Shown here piece after piece: positions 43,894 to 53,120 of a DNA stretch of 64,000 nucleotides (positions are counted from its first letter, which is position 1; every line of letters starts with the position of its first letter). A model generated the notes under the pieces. It was not told the DNA's origin. It was given only the letters and a program-made list of their open reading frames with translations, and ran no database searches. This DNA is from Catenibacterium mitsuokai (GTDB taxonomy: Bacteria; Bacillota_I; Bacilli_A; Erysipelotrichales; Coprobacillaceae). The stretch covers positions 1,419,972 to 1,483,971 of the forward strand of contig NZ_CP102271.1 in NCBI RefSeq assembly GCF_025148785.1, read 5' to 3'. A program made the translations under genes and the position numbers.

Positions 43894-43922
43894 AGTATAG
43901 CACAGTTAAATGTATAAGTCAA
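43894..43922 (-). promoter_or_regulatory. Strong promoter of the rimP-nusA operon
   Basis: On the minus strand TTGACT (43917-43922) and TATACT (43894-43899) are 17 bases apart, with TGC at the extended -10 position. The IS30 element ends only 26 bases upstream of the -35 box, so the promoter is intact. Confidence 0.8.
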
Positions 43923-43934
43923 ATAATGTTGAAA

Positions 43935-43947
43935 AACACGTAAAAAA
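43935..43947. repeat. Left 13-bp direct repeat flanking the IS element
   Basis: AACACGTAAAAAA here and at 45708-45720, separated by the element plus one extra base at each end. It is the probable target-site duplication. Confidence 0.75.
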
Positions 43948-43948
43948 T

Positions 43949-43976
43949 CTAAAGTGAAAAGTTAAATTCCACTTTA
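43949..43976 (+). repeat. Left terminal inverted repeat
   Basis: The 28 bases are exactly complementary to 45679-45706. The end itself is partly palindromic: CTAAAGTG (43949-43956) and CACTTTAG (43970-43977). Confidence 0.92.
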
Positions 43977-43985
43977 GGCGGGTCA

Positions 43986-44082
43986 AAGTTGCGTTTAGTC
44001 TTTCACATCTTTCCAGTTGATTTTACTCTTACAGTTGAATTTACTTTTACACCTTCAATAGTTGAATTTTCTCCTTCAGGTA
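43986..44082 (+). repeat. Subterminal iterated motif of the IS left end
   Basis: Four imperfect copies of a motif near AGTTGAATTTACTTTTACA start at about 43987, 44015, 44033 and 44060. They resemble the inner part of the terminal repeat (AGTGGAATTTAACTTTTCAC) in the orientation of the right end. A further copy is at 45460-45484. They could be transposase binding sites. Confidence 0.5.
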
Positions 44083-44131
44083 TATAATTACCGTGATGTC
44101 TGTTTCTCTATTTCATGAAAGGCTGATTATC

Positions 44132-45403
44132 ATGGCTAAATCAAATAAGAATTTACATCTTACTCTTTCAGAAAGACAAATCATTGAGAGAGGGATAGAA
44201 AATGGTGCTACCAAGGCTTCTATCGCTGCAACTCTTGGGAAGGATAAATCAACTATAGGCAAAGAAATAAAGGCACATAGAAAACATTCACATTACTGCA
44301 GTTTTGATCCTGCATGTGCCAACAAGGACAGATGCAAGCATCATCATGTATGTAAGGATTGTGCTGATTTGGTAGTTTTTAAATGCAAGCGAAGAGACAG
44401 ATCTCCCTATGCCTGCAACGGGTGTCCTAAATTCCAGCACTGTAGATTTGACAAGTTCACATATTCTGCAGATCTCGCCAATAAGGAATATATGGCTGAT
44501 CTCATTGAATCAAGAGAAGGAATAAACATGACATACAGCGAACTTAAGGCTTTAGCTGATGTCATTGTCCCTCTTGTTAAGAAGGGTCATTCACCATATC
44601 GATCATCACTTCTCATCCTGAACTGAATATTTCTGAAAAGACATTATACAATTACATAGAATCTGGCGTATTTAGACAGTTCGGCCTGCTTGATATTGAC
44701 TTAAGAGTCAAGACAAGAAGAATATCAAAGAAGGATTCTGTCAAATATAAAAAAGAGAAGACAGAAAGTTCCTGATAGGCCGCACCTATAAGGATTTCAT
44801 CTCATATACTGACGATCATGACAACGTTAGTATTGTCGAGATGGATACCGTCTACAATGGGCAAAGCGGTCCTTCATGCAGACTTTTAAGTTCCTGTCTT
44901 ACTCTTTCATGTTCATTATATACCATGAAGAGAAGACTGCAAAGGCTATGGTTGAAGGCGTAGCCCTTCTTGAATCAATATTAGGAAAAAACCTTTTTGT
45001 AAAGGAAGTGGAGGTCATCAAGACAGATAGAGGTACTGAATTCTCAGATGCAGATGGACTAGAAAAGGACAATGATGGCAGCATGAGGACTCATGTCTTT
45101 TACTGTGATCCTATGCAATCATGCCAGAAAGGAAGTCTTGAGAACAACCACAAAGAGATACGTTACATATGCCCTAAAGAAGCAGATCTCAAGGATCTCG
45201 GTTTTGATTCACAGGAGAAGGCTAACCTCATGGCATCCCACATCAATTCCCAGCCAAAGGAGAACCTAAAAGGAAAGTCACCGCTGGAGATGATGGAGTT
45301 CCTAAGTCCAGATTTATATAAGAAATTCATAGAATTTGGAATCAAGAAAATAGAAAATGATGAAATAATTTTAAAACCATATTTATTAAAAGAAGATAAC
45401 TAA
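44132..45403 (+). pseudogene. IS30-family transposase, frameshifted
   Basis: The reading starts at ATG 44132 (MAKSNKNLHLTLSERQIIE) with the IS30 helix-turn-helix, then a Cys-rich zinc region (CANKDRCKHHHVCKDC) up to about 44600. There the frame changes: the continuation (IITSHPELNISEKTLYNYIE) is one frame over. A second shift at about 44770 is needed to reach IGRTYKDFISY and EMDTVYNG (first catalytic Asp), and a third at about 44875 leads to FKFLSYSFMF, TDRGTEF (second Asp) and GSLENNHKEIRY (catalytic Glu). All three acidic residues are present but in separate frames, so no full enzyme can be made. Confidence 0.88.
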
Positions 45404-45596
45404 AATCATTCGGAGAATGTATGAAACATGAGATGCAGACTGACAATAGCACATGCAGTTAAAGTGGAATTTAGTCTTACACCCGAAAAAAATGAACGAA
45501 ATTCCATAGCTTTATTGTGCCTTAAAATACAATGATTTCTGTGATTAAAGTCACACTTCTTATATACGTATGACTAATTTCCATTTCTAAAACAAA

Positions 45597-45627
45597 AAGA
45601 ATATCAGACTTAATATCCGATATTCTT
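45597..45627 (-). terminator. Inward-facing terminator near the IS right end
   Basis: AAGAATATC (45597-45605) pairs with GATATTCTT (45619-45627). On the minus strand TTTTGTTTTAG follows. It would stop transcripts entering the element from polC, so it may also serve as the polC terminator. Confidence 0.6.
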
Positions 45628-45678
45628 ATGAAAACATTATCCTGAACGAGTAAATTCCACATTTGTTTCGTTCTGTTT

Positions 45679-45706
45679 TAAAGTGGAATTTAACTTTTCA
45701 CTTTAG
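45679..45706 (-). repeat. Right terminal inverted repeat
   Basis: Perfect 28-bp complement of 43949-43976, directly next to the spacer base and the right copy of the direct repeat. Confidence 0.92.
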
Positions 45707-45707
45707 C

Positions 45708-45720
45708 AACACGTAAAAAA
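45708..45720. repeat. Right 13-bp direct repeat flanking the IS element
   Basis: Second copy of AACACGTAAAAAA, two bases before the polC stop codon. Confidence 0.75.
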
Positions 45721-45721
45721 A

Positions 45722-48700
45722 TTATAGATCAAAGATTGTTAACTGATCACTTTCAGAAAAACCATTTAAAACACCCATCTTCTGTAATGTCTCAATATGC
45801 GTTCCTGAAAGACGTGTTCTCTTTTTAATATCTTCAATAGAAGTGAAAGGTCTCTCTTTTCTTGCTTCTACAACTGAATCTCCTACTGCATCCCCTAGTC
45901 CATCAATAGATGTAAATGGAGGAATAATAGCAGTCGGATCATCAGGATTACAAATAAACTTTCTTGAATCAGATTGTTCAAGAGAAATCTTGCTGAACTT
46001 CAATCCTCTTTCAAACATTTCTAGTGCAACTTCAAAGACAGTAATCAAGCCTTCTTCTTTGTTAGATGCTTTATGTTCTGCCTTTAATTTCAAACATTCC
46101 TGATATTTATCAAAAACAGCTTCTTTTCCTGCAATCAATGTTTCGATATCATAGAAATCACATCGTGTTGTAAAATAAACAGCATAATATTCTCTTGGAT
46201 AATACAATTTCCACCATGCCACACGTATGGCACTTAATACATAAGCAACGGCATGGGCTTTAGGGAACATGTACTTGATTTTCAAGCATGAATCAATATA
46301 CCACTGTGGCACATTATGCTTCTTCATTAATTCAACATAACCCTTTTGAGGGAATACTTTTGGTGATTTTCCTTTACGTACACATTCCATGATATCAAAG
46401 GCATCCTTGTTAGGAAGTCCTTTTTCTATTAAATACACCATAATATCATCACGACATCCAATAACTTCTTGTAATGTACAAGTTCCAGACTTGATTAATG
46501 TTTCTGCATTACCTAGATAAACATCGGTTCCATGAGACAAGCCTGAAATGATGACAAGTTCATTAAAGCAAGTTGGGTGCGTCTGTTCAAGCATGCCACG
46601 AACAAACTTCGTACCAAACTCTGGTAATCCTAAGGCACCTGTCTTACAGTTAAGGAATGATAAATCACAGCCCAATGCTTTGGAACTATTAAATAAGCTC
46701 ATAACCTTTTGATCATTTGTAGGAATAGACTTTGGATCTACACCTGTCATATCCTGAAGCATACGAATAACAGTTGGATCGACATGTCCCAAGATATCAA
46801 ATTTTAATACGTTATCATGAATCTTATGGAAATCGAAGTGAGTTGTACGCCATTCCGCATTCACATCATCTGCTGGATACTGATAAGGTGTAAAGTCAAA
46901 TACTTCCATATCATTTGGAATAACGATAATACCACCCGGATGCTGACCAGTTGTACGTTTAACACCTGTACATCCATTGGCTAATCTTTGTAACTCAGCA
47001 CTACGAATATTATCTTCTAAACCTAAATTCTCCGCATATGCCTTGGCATATCCATAGGCTGTCTTTTCTGCAACAGTAGAGATAGTACCTGCTCTAAAGA
47101 CATGGTCTTCACCAAAAATTGTCTTTGTATAGGCATGCGCCTTAGGCTGATACTCACCAGAGAAGTTTAAGTCAATATCTGGAACCTTATCGGCATTGAA
47201 TCCTAAGAATGTTTCGAATGGAATGTTATGTCCTTCACCCTTCATCTTATGTCCACATACTGGGCAGTTCTTATCAGGTAAATCATAACCATCTGAAATA
47301 ACACCTTCATCTAAGAATTCATTATGTTTACAATGTGGACAGATATAATGAGGCGCCAATGGATTAACTTCTGAAATTCCCGCCATAGTGGCAACGAATG
47401 ATGACCCTACAGAACCTCGAGACCCTACAAGGTAACCTGCTTCATTAGATACTCTTACAAGTTCTGAAGCGATAAAATAAATAACGGCGAATCCGTGCTT
47501 GATGATATTGGACAACTCTTTTTCAAGTCTTGCTGACACAATTTCAGGTAAGACTTCACCATAAGTTGCATGTGCATTCTTATGACATAATTCTCTTAAC
47601 TTCACATCTACATTCTCAATAGAAGGAGGATATAGTCCTTCTTTAGTGACAATAATATCGTCACCAATCATATCAGCAACCTTATTAGTATTCGTGACAA
47701 CATATTCATATGTTTCTTCATCACTTAAATAAGGGAAGCATTCCAACATTTCATCTGTCGTTCTTAAGTAAACATCTGGTGTTAAAGCACGTGGATTATT
47801 TCTCACAAGAAGCGGATGAGGCTTACCATTAATCTGAATCTTGGAGTTAGTAATGAAGACTTCACGGTAGACCTTATCTCTCTTATCTAGAAAGTGAACA
47901 TCACCTGTTGCACAGATAAGTTTCTTTTCTTCCTTCGCAATTTTGATAATACGCTTATATATTCTTTCTATATCATCAATGGATTCATATTTACCACGAT
48001 CGACAAGATACATAGCATCTTCTAAAGGCTGTATTTCAATATAATCATAGAATTTAATTTCTTCTCTTAATTCTTCTTCATCTCTTGTAGAAGCTATTTC
48101 AAATACTTTTGAATTGACACAGCCACTACCAAAAAGAAGTCCCTCACGATAAAATTCAAGTTCACTTCTTGGAATACGATCACATTGATGGAAATACTTT
48201 GTATTCGCAATAGAAACAAGTCTAAACATGTTTTTTAATCCCTCTGGTGTCTTCGCAAGAACACACATATGATAAGGGAAAGCATGTTTATAGCTTTCTT
48301 CAATTTCTATATCATTGACTTCATCTATTGTTTTAAATCCCTTTTTAATCAAATCCTGAAGCATGACATTAAAAGAATGGCTTAATACTTCAGCATCATA
48401 GTCCGCACGATGGGCTGCTTCTGTATCATAAGGAATATGATAAAAACGACAGACAGCACCTAGTCGATAAGAACGCTGTAATGGAATCAAACGTCTAGAA
48501 AGAGGTAATGTATCAATCCAAGGATTACTAATAGGACTTTTTCCCATACGTTCCAAAGCTTTATCAAGCATACCAATATCAAAACGTCCATTATGTGCAA
48601 TTAATAGATCATCTCCAAAGAACTCCATCAAACGAGGCATGAACTCTTCAATTGTAGGAGCATTTCTAATATCTTCATTAGTAATAGATGTTAGTTCTGT

Positions 48701-50056
48701 AATCTTCTTAGAAATAGGTTTAGGAGATTTAATAAATGTCTGTAATCTTCCTACCTCTAAACCATTCTTTATCTTAACAGCACCTATTTCAGTAATATAG
48801 TCATCAATCTGAGATAAACCTGTAGTTTCTAAGTCGAAAGAAACATAAGTCAAATCATTGAGCTTTAAACCATTTGCGTTGAATACACAATCAAAATGTG
48901 TATCAATCATATTCATTTCAATGCCATAGATCATCTTTAATTTATCTCCTGCAGCCGCCTGGGCATCAGGGAATGATTGTACATTACCATGATCAGTAAC
49001 AGCAATAGCTTTCATACCCCATTCACTGGCTCTTTTTATATAAGAGCCAACACTTGCGATACCATCCATGGTAGACATATTAGAATGACAATGAAGTTCT
49101 ACACGCTTCTTCTCTGCTTTATCCATGCGTGCTTTAGGAGCTGGAATAATTTCTATCTCAGTCGCAATAATAACCTGTTCTCGTGCAAAGCTATCATATT
49201 CAAAAGTACCTTTAGCACGAATCCATTTATCACCTTTTTTCAATTGCTGCATTTCTTCTAGTGTATTACGATTCTTATTTTCAAATCTCTTAATCATAAT
49301 ACTATCAGAATAGTCAGTCACAAGAAGTGTCTGGATGTGTTTACCGCTTTTCACCTGTGTTGTCTCTTCCTGGAAACAATACCCCTGTACAGTCACTTCA
49401 CGCATGGTGTTATCTAACTGACTGATCTGAGTCATTACATATTCTTTCTTATAACGTTTATAGTTACCTGCTGGCTTAGAATATGAAGGTGCAGGTGCTT
49501 CATTCATTGCTTCATTGTATTTTTCTAAAGCACTTGAATCAATATGCACCCCTTTGTTTTCTTCCATCTTTGCAATCGTCTGCTGATAGTCATGATTGTC
49601 TTTATCTACCTCAGCTCTTAGATCAATATCAATACCAAATCCTGATAGTAAAGAACGCATTTCAGGAAGCTGTGTCTTAATTGAATCACATTGAATATGA
49701 TTAACAGTATGCAAAGTTAAAACATCACCCTTTAAATCTAAATCTTCTTTAGTCATCCCCTGCATTTCTGGTACATTTCCTAGTAGTGAATGCATAATAT
49801 ACTCACTATATTCAATTACATCTTCCTTTTTAAAATGATTTAATGTTGTTTCAAATAGAAATTCACATGGATAAGGAAATAAGTGCTGGGCTTCTTTTAA
49901 AGCCTTCACATTACTAAGGGGCATTAATTCAGGTGAACTAATATAAAAGGTATAACGGCTATCATTATGGACTACAACTCTTGTAATATCAGCATGAGAA
50001 AAAGCCTGATTCATTTCTATATGTAATTGTTGTAATAAAATACTTAATTTGTTCAT
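45722..50056 (-). CDS. polC: DNA polymerase III alpha subunit, PolC type
   Basis: This 1444-residue replicative polymerase is specific to Gram-positive bacteria. In order it has an N-terminal region and OB domain, a PHP domain (ELHCHSNMSTMDG) split by a proofreading exonuclease (VSFDLETTGLSQIDDYITE with the first catalytic Asp-Glu), and a polymerase core with VPDIDLNFSGEYQ (catalytic Asps). A zinc module (CPHCKH then CPVCGHK) lies in front of the core, and the C terminus ends in a beta-clamp-like peptide (SDQLTIFDL). The rseP-polC-rimP order is the Bacillus one except that proS is missing and an IS element lies after polC. Confidence 0.97.
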   Translation of the reverse strand: MNKLSILLQQLHIEMNQAFSHADITRVVVHNDSRYTFYISSPELMPLSNVKALKEAQHLFPYPCEFLFETTLNHFKKEDVIEYSEYIMHSLLGNVPEMQGMTKEDLDLKGDVLTLHTVNHIQCDSIKTQLPEMRSLLSGFGIDIDLRAEVDKDNHDYQQTIAKMEENKGVHIDSSALEKYNEAMNEAPAPSYSKPAGNYKRYKKEYVMTQISQLDNTMREVTVQGYCFQEETTQVKSGKHIQTLLVTDYSDSIMIKRFENKNRNTLEEMQQLKKGDKWIRAKGTFEYDSFAREQVIIATEIEIIPAPKARMDKAEKKRVELHCHSNMSTMDGIASVGSYIKRASEWGMKAIAVTDHGNVQSFPDAQAAAGDKLKMIYGIEMNMIDTHFDCVFNANGLKLNDLTYVSFDLETTGLSQIDDYITEIGAVKIKNGLEVGRLQTFIKSPKPISKKITELTSITNEDIRNAPTIEEFMPRLMEFFGDDLLIAHNGRFDIGMLDKALERMGKSPISNPWIDTLPLSRRLIPLQRSYRLGAVCRFYHIPYDTEAAHRADYDAEVLSHSFNVMLQDLIKKGFKTIDEVNDIEIEESYKHAFPYHMCVLAKTPEGLKNMFRLVSIANTKYFHQCDRIPRSELEFYREGLLFGSGCVNSKVFEIASTRDEEELREEIKFYDYIEIQPLEDAMYLVDRGKYESIDDIERIYKRIIKIAKEEKKLICATGDVHFLDKRDKVYREVFITNSKIQINGKPHPLLVRNNPRALTPDVYLRTTDEMLECFPYLSDEETYEYVVTNTNKVADMIGDDIIVTKEGLYPPSIENVDVKLRELCHKNAHATYGEVLPEIVSARLEKELSNIIKHGFAVIYFIASELVRVSNEAGYLVGSRGSVGSSFVATMAGISEVNPLAPHYICPHCKHNEFLDEGVISDGYDLPDKNCPVCGHKMKGEGHNIPFETFLGFNADKVPDIDLNFSGEYQPKAHAYTKTIFGEDHVFRAGTISTVAEKTAYGYAKAYAENLGLEDNIRSAELQRLANGCTGVKRTTGQHPGGIIVIPNDMEVFDFTPYQYPADDVNAEWRTTHFDFHKIHDNVLKFDILGHVDPTVIRMLQDMTGVDPKSIPTNDQKVMSLFNSSKALGCDLSFLNCKTGALGLPEFGTKFVRGMLEQTHPTCFNELVIISGLSHGTDVYLGNAETLIKSGTCTLQEVIGCRDDIMVYLIEKGLPNKDAFDIMECVRKGKSPKVFPQKGYVELMKKHNVPQWYIDSCLKIKYMFPKAHAVAYVLSAIRVAWWKLYYPREYYAVYFTTRCDFYDIETLIAGKEAVFDKYQECLKLKAEHKASNKEEGLITVFEVALEMFERGLKFSKISLEQSDSRKFICNPDDPTAIIPPFTSIDGLGDAVGDSVVEARKERPFTSIEDIKKRTRLSGTHIETLQKMGVLNGFSESDQLTIFDL

Positions 50057-50068
50057 AAAATCACCTTT

Positions 50069-50091
50069 AAAAAAGGAACCGAAGTTCCTTT
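50069..50091 (-). terminator. Hairpin between rseP and polC
   Basis: AAAGGAAC (50072-50079) pairs with GTTCCTTT (50084-50091) around a loop that reads TTCG on the minus strand, an unusually stable tetraloop, with a short T run after. It may be a partial terminator that lowers polC level, or a processing site. Confidence 0.6.
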
Positions 50092-51181
50092 ACTGGAATA
50101 ATCGCAGCAGATCCTGATAAGTTACTGCAATCATGAGACCGAATACAAGTGCAAAACCAAGCACCTGCAATGCATATTTCACTTTCCCAGGAACTTCCCT
50201 ATGAATAATACCTTCAATAAGTGAAAGAATGGCCTGATATCCATCTAAACCTGGAATAGGCAATAGATTTAAGATACCAATATTCACAGATAACATAGCC
50301 ACTAGATAAAGAAGTGTCGTAATTGAACCAGATTCTCTCACTTGTGAAGTCACTTTATAAATACCAACTGGACCAGATAGCTGCTTAATAGTAGCTGCAA
50401 AGTTAACTACAAGCTGTCCAAGCGCACTGAAAATTGCAGTAGACATCTCACATAATTGTTTAGATGTATAACTTAATGCTTCAGTCACACTCATTCTTCG
50501 AGTTACCTGCATGAAGCCAAGCACATAGCGTCCTTGTTCTTCATTATAAGGTGTTACAGTTTTAATAACGATACTATCTCTACCTCGTCTAACAGTAATA
50601 TCCAATGTCGCATTTTTAGATTCTATCTTTAATGCCTTCTTAGTCATATCATTATGAAGGTCTTCATAACTTGCCACTGCATAAGAAACACCTGTCTGTT
50701 TACATTCTATATTAGTGATGACATCACCTTTTTTAAAGCCATACTTCGTTGCAGAACCATTTTCTACAAGTGAACCTACTTCACAGTGATTTACGTTGAT
50801 CTGTCCGCCTGTAAGGTTTGCAGATAACATGATAACAAGCGCAAGCATAAAGTTCATGAAGACACCTGCAAGCATAATAATAATCTTCTGATAAGTCTTC
50901 TTGCCCTTTAATGTACGATCTAATGGAAAATCCTTAAATTCTTCATTATCTTCTTGATCTGCTTCTCCTGCCATGGATACAAATCCACCTACTGGCAAAG
51001 CACGAATCTGAAATTCTGTTTCTTTTCCTTTTTTACCAAAAATTTTTGGACCCATCCCAATACTAAATGCACCACAATAAACCTTAAAGAATTTAGCTGT
51101 AATAAAGTGTCCTAATTCATGTATTACAATAATTCCTGTAAGAATAAGCAGGAATACGAGTATATCAATTAAAGTCTGCAT
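50090..51181 (-). CDS. rseP: Site-2 protease RseP
   Basis: This 363-residue intramembrane zinc protease has the HELGH motif in IVIHELGHFITAKF at about residues 20-30, several membrane segments, a PDZ domain (SVEN.. region about 140-220, VGSLVENGSATKYGFKKGD) and the second metal motif LLPIPGLDG. It cleaves membrane proteins such as anti-sigma factors and signal peptide remnants. It directly follows dxr by 1 base. Confidence 0.94.
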   Translation of the reverse strand: MQTLIDILVFLLILTGIIVIHELGHFITAKFFKVYCGAFSIGMGPKIFGKKGKETEFQIRALPVGGFVSMAGEADQEDNEEFKDFPLDRTLKGKKTYQKIIIMLAGVFMNFMLALVIMLSANLTGGQINVNHCEVGSLVENGSATKYGFKKGDVITNIECKQTGVSYAVASYEDLHNDMTKKALKIESKNATLDITVRRGRDSIVIKTVTPYNEEQGRYVLGFMQVTRRMSVTEALSYTSKQLCEMSTAIFSALGQLVVNFAATIKQLSGPVGIYKVTSQVRESGSITTLLYLVAMLSVNIGILNLLPIPGLDGYQAILSLIEGIIHREVPGKVKYALQVLGFALVFGLMIAVTYQDLLRLFQ

Positions 51182-51182
51182 C

Positions 51183-52331
51183 TTATAAACCTACCCTCTT
51201 TCTTACAAAAGCTCTTGCATCTGCATCTATCTTAATTAATTCATCAAGAGTTGGATTTTCTACAACATTATGTGCATTCATTGCATCTTCAATCAAATCT
51301 ACAATTTCTAAGAACTTAATCTTTCCATCGCGGAATAACTGATTGGCTTCTTCATTGGCACCATTGAATACACAAGGCATACTTCCACCCGCTCTTCCTG
51401 CACGATAGGCAAGAGGTAATGCTTTAAATCTTTCAGTATCAGGTTTATAAAAATGAAGTGTTCCTATATCTGACAAAGAAAGTCTTTTACTATTCATTAA
51501 AGGTATTCTATGAGGATATGTCAGTGCATATTGAATAGGTAGACGCATATCTGGCGTACCTAACTGACCAATCACAGCTGTATCTGTACATTCAATCATA
51601 GAATGAACCACACTTTCAGGATGAATTAAAACTTCAATATCATCATAATCTACATCAAAAAGCCATTTCGCTTCCATGACTTCTAATCCTTTATTAACTA
51701 AAGTCGCACTATCAATGGTAATTTTAGCACCCATGCTCCAGTTAGGATGATTTAAAGCTTGTTCAACAGTCGCATCTTTCAGTTCATTTAAAGACTTATC
51801 TCTAAAACTTCCACCACTGCATGTTAAAAGAATTTTAGAAATCTCTCTTGGGTATTCTCCATGCATTGACTGGAAAATAGCACTATGTTCACTATCTACT
51901 GGTAATAATTGAATATTGTATTCTTTTGCAAGAGGAATAATAATATGACCTGCAACAACTAAAGTTTCTTTGTTAGCAAGTGCTATATCTTTACTCGCCT
52001 TAATTGCCTCAATAGTTGGTAATAGTCCAGCAAATCCAACAATCGCATTAAGAACGATTTCAGTTTCTTCTAATGTGCTGATTTGAATTAATCCTTCCTG
52101 TCCTAGATAGAAATGACGATCTGGATATTTTTCAGTTAGATAATCATAATCTGCCTGTTCTAGTACGCAGATATGTGCGACAGGAAGCTGACTCATGATT
52201 TCTTCTAATTTCTTGATATTATGACCCGCTGACATGGCCACAATCTTGAATTCATCTGGATGTCCCAATACAACATCTATTGTCTGTGTTCCAATAGAAC
52301 CTGTAACACCAAGTACTGTAATATTTTTCAT
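51183..52331 (-). CDS. dxr: 1-deoxy-D-xylulose 5-phosphate reductoisomerase
   Basis: Dxr makes MEP from DXP with NADPH, the second step of the isoprenoid pathway that dxs (18-20 kb) starts. The 382-residue protein has the NADPH loop GVTGSIGTQT, ALANKETLVVAG, LPVDSEHSAIFQ and the metal residues of CSGGSFR and GLEVMEAKWLF. It is the target of fosmidomycin in other bacteria. It lies between cdsA and rseP. Confidence 0.97.
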   Translation of the reverse strand: MKNITVLGVTGSIGTQTIDVVLGHPDEFKIVAMSAGHNIKKLEEIMSQLPVAHICVLEQADYDYLTEKYPDRHFYLGQEGLIQISTLEETEIVLNAIVGFAGLLPTIEAIKASKDIALANKETLVVAGHIIIPLAKEYNIQLLPVDSEHSAIFQSMHGEYPREISKILLTCSGGSFRDKSLNELKDATVEQALNHPNWSMGAKITIDSATLVNKGLEVMEAKWLFDVDYDDIEVLIHPESVVHSMIECTDTAVIGQLGTPDMRLPIQYALTYPHRIPLMNSKRLSLSDIGTLHFYKPDTERFKALPLAYRAGRAGGSMPCVFNGANEEANQLFRDGKIKFLEIVDLIEDAMNAHNVVENPTLDELIKIDADARAFVRKRVGL

Positions 52332-52346
52332 AAACTGCCTCCTAAA

Positions 52347-53120
52347 TTAGAGTAATGTAAGTAGAAATCCTAGAATCATGGAGTTAAAGATAATTGAATC
52401 AAAACGATCCAATACCCCACCATGACCAGGGAAAATCTGAGAATAGTCTTTTACTTCGAAAGTTCTCTTGATAGAGCTGAATGTTAAATCGCCAATCTGT
52501 CCAGTTGTTGCAAGCACAAAGCTCATTAAAGCAAGATGAGTCAATGGGTAAGGAATATGTACAAAATAAGCATAAGCAAGAGCTAATAATCCACCACATA
52601 CAATACCACCAATAGAACCCTCAATAGTTTTCTTAGGTGAAAGACGTGGATTTAATTTATGTTTACCAATCGCACGACCAACAAAATAAGCAAATGTATC
52701 AGCTCCAAGAGTTGCAAGTGCTAAGAAGATGACATATCTTAGATCAAGAGCTGTTCTAAAATAATAAATAGCATGAAGACCAAGGGCAACTAAAGTAGCA
52801 CTTGTGAAATAATAGGAAATTCTTAAAAAAGGCATACCTGCATCAAAAATTCCACAAGTTAATAATACAACCATATAGATTACAATAAACATATTAGAAA
52901 CAAGTAATCCTTTTGAAAAGAATAATGATCCTAAAATATAAGCACCTAATACAATATATAAATAAAAATGAGGTTTAGGTTCTTTTGTAATAGATAGTAA
53001 TTCATATGTGGCCATTACTCCAATAAAAGCCATGAGAATTTTAAAAGGTATACCACTTACAATAACGCATGGTAAAAAAAGTGCAACTAAAACAATCGCT
53101 GTTATGATTCTTTGTTTCAT
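52347..53120 (-). CDS. cdsA: Phosphatidate cytidylyltransferase
   Basis: CdsA makes CDP-diacylglycerol for phospholipids. The 257-residue membrane protein has several hydrophobic segments and the C-terminal signature HPRLSPKKTIEGSIGG-like (here NPRLSPKKTIEGSIGG) and HGGVLDRFDSI. ATG 53120 overlaps the uppS stop as ATGA and follows GGAGG by about 10 bases; a longer reading into uppS is rejected. Confidence 0.95.
   Translation of the reverse strand: MKQRIITAIVLVALFLPCVIVSGIPFKILMAFIGVMATYELLSITKEPKPHFYLYIVLGAYILGSLFFSKGLLVSNMFIVIYMVVLLTCGIFDAGMPFLRISYYFTSATLVALGLHAIYYFRTALDLRYVIFLALATLGADTFAYFVGRAIGKHKLNPRLSPKKTIEGSIGGIVCGGLLALAYAYFVHIPYPLTHLALMSFVLATTGQIGDLTFSSIKRTFEVKDYSQIFPGHGGVLDRFDSIIFNSMILGFLLTLL

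Larger units (their letters stand above)
43949..45706. mobile_element. IS30-family insertion sequence, 1758 bp
   Basis: The element is bounded by perfect 28-bp inverted repeats and a 13-bp direct repeat. It carries a broken IS30-type transposase gene. It sits between polC and the rimP promoter, which are adjacent in the conserved operon of relatives. Long target duplications of variable length are known for IS1630 of Mycoplasma fermentans, also in the IS30 family. Left inner DNA (43985-44082) and right inner DNA (about 45459-45484) contain several copies of a motif like the end repeat. Confidence 0.88.
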
